Source: Fluviibacter sp048859965 (lineage in GTDB: Bacteria > Pseudomonadota > Gammaproteobacteria > Burkholderiales > Rhodocyclaceae). Taken from it: a DNA stretch of 17,558 bases. A model generated the notes under the pieces. It was not told the origin of the DNA. It was given only the letters and a program-made list of their open reading frames with translations, and searched no databases. The position numbers and the translations under genes were made by a program. The stretch is from NCBI GenBank assembly GCA_048859965.1, contig JBLIZO010000010.1, positions 1 to 17,558 of the forward strand, written 5' to 3'. Position 1 is the first letter of the stretch; each line of letters begins with the position of its first letter. This document shows positions 15,180-17,558 of the stretch, in pieces.

Positions 15180-17447
15180 TCAGAACTTGTAGGTCAACGC
15201 CAGTTGGTAGGCTGTATAGGTACCCGGCACAGCAAAGCCACCGTTCTCATAGAGTTGTACATAGTTCGGCTGGTTGAAGACGTTGTTCACGTTCAGTCGC
15301 ACGGTGTACTGCTTCGCATCATACTGGAGCAGGCCATCGATCGTGGATTGCGCCGGCACCCAGTTGGGCTGGAATGCGCCGTAGCCGCTACTCATGCTGT
15401 ACACATAACGACGACCCATGCCGTTGATACCGCCGCCGATTTTGAAGCCGTGGGGCAACTTGTAGGTCGTCCACAGGTTATAGGTATACGGCGTGCTGTT
15501 CGATGGCGCCTGACCGATGAGCTGCGTGGCCGCCGAGTTGGCCGGCACATCAATACGCGAATCCATCAGCGCCAGACCACTGAAGACATCCCACTTCTCG
15601 GTAATGTTGCCGACCACCTCAAATTCAACACCATCGGTGTGACGGCGTTGAGATCTCAGCGATGCGCTGGATTCCAGATCAGTGTTGCGCTCCCAGTTTT
15701 TAACCTGATGGTAGAGCGAGGTACGGAACGTCAGTCCCAGATCGTTGATGTCGCCCTTGTAGCCGACCTCATAGAGCTGACTGGTTTCTGCCGGCAAGCC
15801 GGTTCCTGCTGACGTCTGATACAAGTCGGCCGTCGGGCTGAACGAGTTGCTCCACGACAGATAGAAGGTGCCGAAGGTGGGCGTCGGGTCATATAGCAGC
15901 CCGGCCCGATAGCTTGGCGACGAGTAGGTCATGTTCGCGTTGTTCAGCGTGGACGAGTTGTAGCGGGCATTCAGCCAGTCATTCCGGATACCCCCCATGA
16001 CGCGCACACTCGGAATCAACTCCACCATATCCTGACCGTAGATCGCATACGAATCCGAGTTGTAGCGGAAAATCGACGACGCCACTTTGTTCAGGTTGGA
16101 ATAACCGAAGGTACACAGGTCGCGAACCAGGTTATTGTTGTTAACTGTGATCCAGCCTGTGTTGGCAGATGAGTAGGATGGCTGGCAATTCGACATGTCG
16201 TAGCTATAACGATTGACGTGCTCGCGGTAGTACTCGACCCCGGCCAGGAGGGTGTGCCCCATACCCCAGAGCTTGGCGGTTTTGTTGAAGTCCGACTGAA
16301 AGGCGAGGGTTTCTTCGTTCGCCCCGCGCGCCGGGGCGAGGCTCAGCGTCTGCACCGGATACGGGTCTGTCTGCGTGATATTCCCGGTGGGTGACTGGCT
16401 GCGTCCCTTGTTCGCCCACAGCGAACGGGTGTAGCTGGAATACCGTAGCTTGGTGAGCAGCGACGTGTCTTTGTCGAAACTGTAGTTCTGACTCAGCGTG
16501 CCGAACTGCGTGTCGTTGTTTTGATAATCTCCATGGGTACCGCTGAAGACGGAGCCCGGCACGTCCACCGGGTTCTTGTTAACGCTGTTAAAGCCAATGC
16601 CGTAATCGGAAATCAGGTTGGTCTTCAGGTAGTAGTAGCTGGCATCGATCTGGTTATACGTGCCGATACCCCAGGAGTAGGTGGCTGCCACACCCTGTGT
16701 CTTGTTGGACACCACATCCCGCGAACTCTTCGAATCCTGCACCACGGCATTGATCCGCATCGCCGAGTTGTTCTCGCGGCTGATGACATAGTTCACGTCG
16801 GCCGTGCTGCGGAAGTAATCATAGTTACCACCGATCACGGTAACGCTGCTCTTGTCGTCCAGAAACGCTTTCTTCGACACCTGGTTGATGACGCCACCGG
16901 CCTGACCCCGACCAAACAGCATGGAGGCCGAACCACGCAGCACTTCCACCGCTTCATCGTTAAAGGTATCGCGGTTGTACTGCGCCGTATCGCGGATGCC
17001 GTCCACATACATATCACCAAAGGTATAGAAACCCCGGATGTTGATGTTGTCACCGACTCGGCCGCCTTCCGCCGAGTTGAAGGTCACACCGGGTACGTTA
17101 CGCATGGCATCGACCAGCGTGGTGGCGTTCTGATCCCGCATCAGAGTTTCCGGCACGATGGTGATCGCCTGCGGAATGTCGGCGACATCCTGCGTAAAGC
17201 GACCGACATTGGTCACCCGGGTTTGGTAGCGGTTGATCTCGATATCGTCGGCCTGCGCCCGCACCTCGACCTGCTTCAGCGTTTGCGTTTCGCTGTCAGC
17301 CGTTTGGCCGATGGCAGTGAGCGGCGTCACCATCAGTGCGGCAATGGTGGCGCCGAGCGTCGGGATACGCTGGGTGGCCGATACAGCGGGGGATTTAAGC
17401 AGGTGCTGCTTTTTATGTTTCTTGATAGCGGTACGTTTGCGACTCAT
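15180..17447 (-). CDS. fiu: TonB-dependent catecholate siderophore receptor, Fiu/PiuA type
   Basis: A 755-residue outer-membrane receptor, close in length to E. coli Fiu (760). A basic N-terminus (MSRKRTAIKKHKKQ) precedes a hydrophobic signal segment ending near AIG-QTAD. The TonB box is KQVEVRAQ. The plug carries the siderophore-receptor pattern IPQAITIVPETLMRDQ, VDAMRNVPGVTFNSAEG, NINIRGFY, MYVDGIRDTAQYNRDTFN and VEVLRGSASMLFGRGQAGGVIN. The barrel ends ALTYKF with C-terminal Phe. Such receptors import catecholate siderophores and their breakdown products, and siderophore-antibiotic conjugates. The ATG at 17447 has GGAG 6 bases before it. PiuC follows after 20 bases. No convincing Fur box is seen in the 111 bases up to the window edge, so the promoter may lie beyond the window. 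Confidence 0.95.
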   Translation of the reverse strand: MSRKRTAIKKHKKQHLLKSPAVSATQRIPTLGATIAALMVTPLTAIGQTADSETQTLKQVEVRAQADDIEINRYQTRVTNVGRFTQDVADIPQAITIVPETLMRDQNATTLVDAMRNVPGVTFNSAEGGRVGDNINIRGFYTFGDMYVDGIRDTAQYNRDTFNDEAVEVLRGSASMLFGRGQAGGVINQVSKKAFLDDKSSVTVIGGNYDYFRSTADVNYVISRENNSAMRINAVVQDSKSSRDVVSNKTQGVAATYSWGIGTYNQIDASYYYLKTNLISDYGIGFNSVNKNPVDVPGSVFSGTHGDYQNNDTQFGTLSQNYSFDKDTSLLTKLRYSSYTRSLWANKGRSQSPTGNITQTDPYPVQTLSLAPARGANEETLAFQSDFNKTAKLWGMGHTLLAGVEYYREHVNRYSYDMSNCQPSYSSANTGWITVNNNNLVRDLCTFGYSNLNKVASSIFRYNSDSYAIYGQDMVELIPSVRVMGGIRNDWLNARYNSSTLNNANMTYSSPSYRAGLLYDPTPTFGTFYLSWSNSFSPTADLYQTSAGTGLPAETSQLYEVGYKGDINDLGLTFRTSLYHQVKNWERNTDLESSASLRSQRRHTDGVEFEVVGNITEKWDVFSGLALMDSRIDVPANSAATQLIGQAPSNSTPYTYNLWTTYKLPHGFKIGGGINGMGRRYVYSMSSGYGAFQPNWVPAQSTIDGLLQYDAKQYTVRLNVNNVFNQPNYVQLYENGGFAVPGTYTAYQLALTYKF

Positions 17448-17457
17448 TTAAAACTCC

Positions 17458-17558
17458 ATGCCAAATAGGCCCCTGATCTTGGGGCGTTCGATTGGCTGGC
17501 TGCATCGCGGAAAGCGCTACGAAGCGATCGGCTTTCTGTACGGCTGGCTACAACAAAT
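17458..17558 (+). CDS. Possible partial ORF at the right edge, unknown
   Basis: An ATG at 17458 opens a frame to the window end (33 codons seen: MPNRPLILGRSI, then GWLHRGKRYEAIGFLYGWLQQ). Its amino-acid mix is protein-like, with aromatic and basic residues. There is no Shine-Dalgarno before it, and it begins only 10 bases from the divergent receptor start, so there is little room for promoters. It may be a chance frame in the upstream region of the receptor gene. I do not recognise the protein. Confidence 0.25.
   Translation, partial: MPNRPLILGRSIGWLHRGKRYEAIGFLYGWLQQ
17469..17485. other. Short hairpin upstream of the siderophore receptor gene
   Basis: GCCCC (17469-17473) and GGGGC (17481-17485) pair across a 7-base loop (TGATCTT), in the 5' leader of the receptor gene. 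The stem is only 5 bases. It could be a leader structure or chance. Confidence 0.2.

Noticed and set aside
16521..17468. A 315-codon + strand frame opposite the siderophore receptor gene
   Set aside because: It is fully antisense to a clear TonB-dependent receptor with plug motifs; its composition (His, Val, Arg rich) is what the receptor's complementary frame gives, and it has no ribosome site or family pattern.
1..17558. CRISPR arrays, insertion sequences, tRNA or rRNA genes
   Set aside because: No regularly spaced direct repeats, transposase-like frames, terminal inverted repeats or cloverleaf sequences were noticed in any gap; all gaps are shorter than 200 bases.

Overview
The window is about 60% GC and reads as bacterial chromosome from a Gram-negative proteobacterium, most likely a betaproteobacterium. 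The grounds are the outer-membrane receptors and porin, the PBP4-type carboxypeptidase, the paired bacterioferritin genes, the Fiu/PiuC pair and the codon use. The genus cannot be settled from sequence alone. Genes are densely packed. I see no mobile element, CRISPR array, rRNA or tRNA.

Layout. (1) 1-3396, + strand, housekeeping: the 3' part of a D-alanyl-D-alanine carboxypeptidase (dacB), then ridA and recG behind a good sigma-70 promoter. (2) 3481-7757, + strand, a metal-uptake operon: a small membrane-anchored CxxCxxHxxH protein, a coiled-coil outer-membrane porin, a ZnuA-like binding protein, a ZnuB-like permease and a PCu(A)C copper chaperone. No ABC ATPase gene is present. (3) 10606-7827, - strand, convergent with block 2: a DUF2946-type small protein and an OprC/NosA-type TonB-dependent copper receptor. 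(4) 10795-13941, + strand, divergent from block 3: feoA-feoB, then two bacterioferritin subunit genes. An FNR/Anr-type box (TTGACCCAGATCAA) lies between blocks 3 and 4. (5) 17447-13964, - strand, convergent with block 4: a Fiu/PiuA-type catecholate siderophore receptor, a PiuC/YbiX Fe(II)/2-oxoglutarate hydroxylase, and a small PEGA-like lipoprotein. A possible + strand ORF starts at the right edge.

How they work together. From 3481 onward nearly every gene handles a transition metal: zinc or a related ion (porin, ABC parts), copper (PCuAC, OprC-like receptor, DUF2946 protein), ferrous iron (FeoAB), ferric siderophore iron (Fiu/PiuC) and iron storage (bacterioferritin). The clearest mechanistic signal is the bacterioferritin pair. 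The first subunit keeps the ferroxidase ligands but lacks the haem Met52. The second keeps Met52 but has lost several ferroxidase ligands. This is the complementary pattern of two-subunit bacterioferritins. A second theme is that a small secreted or membrane-anchored CxxC protein precedes an outer-membrane metal channel in both the block 2 and block 3 operons.
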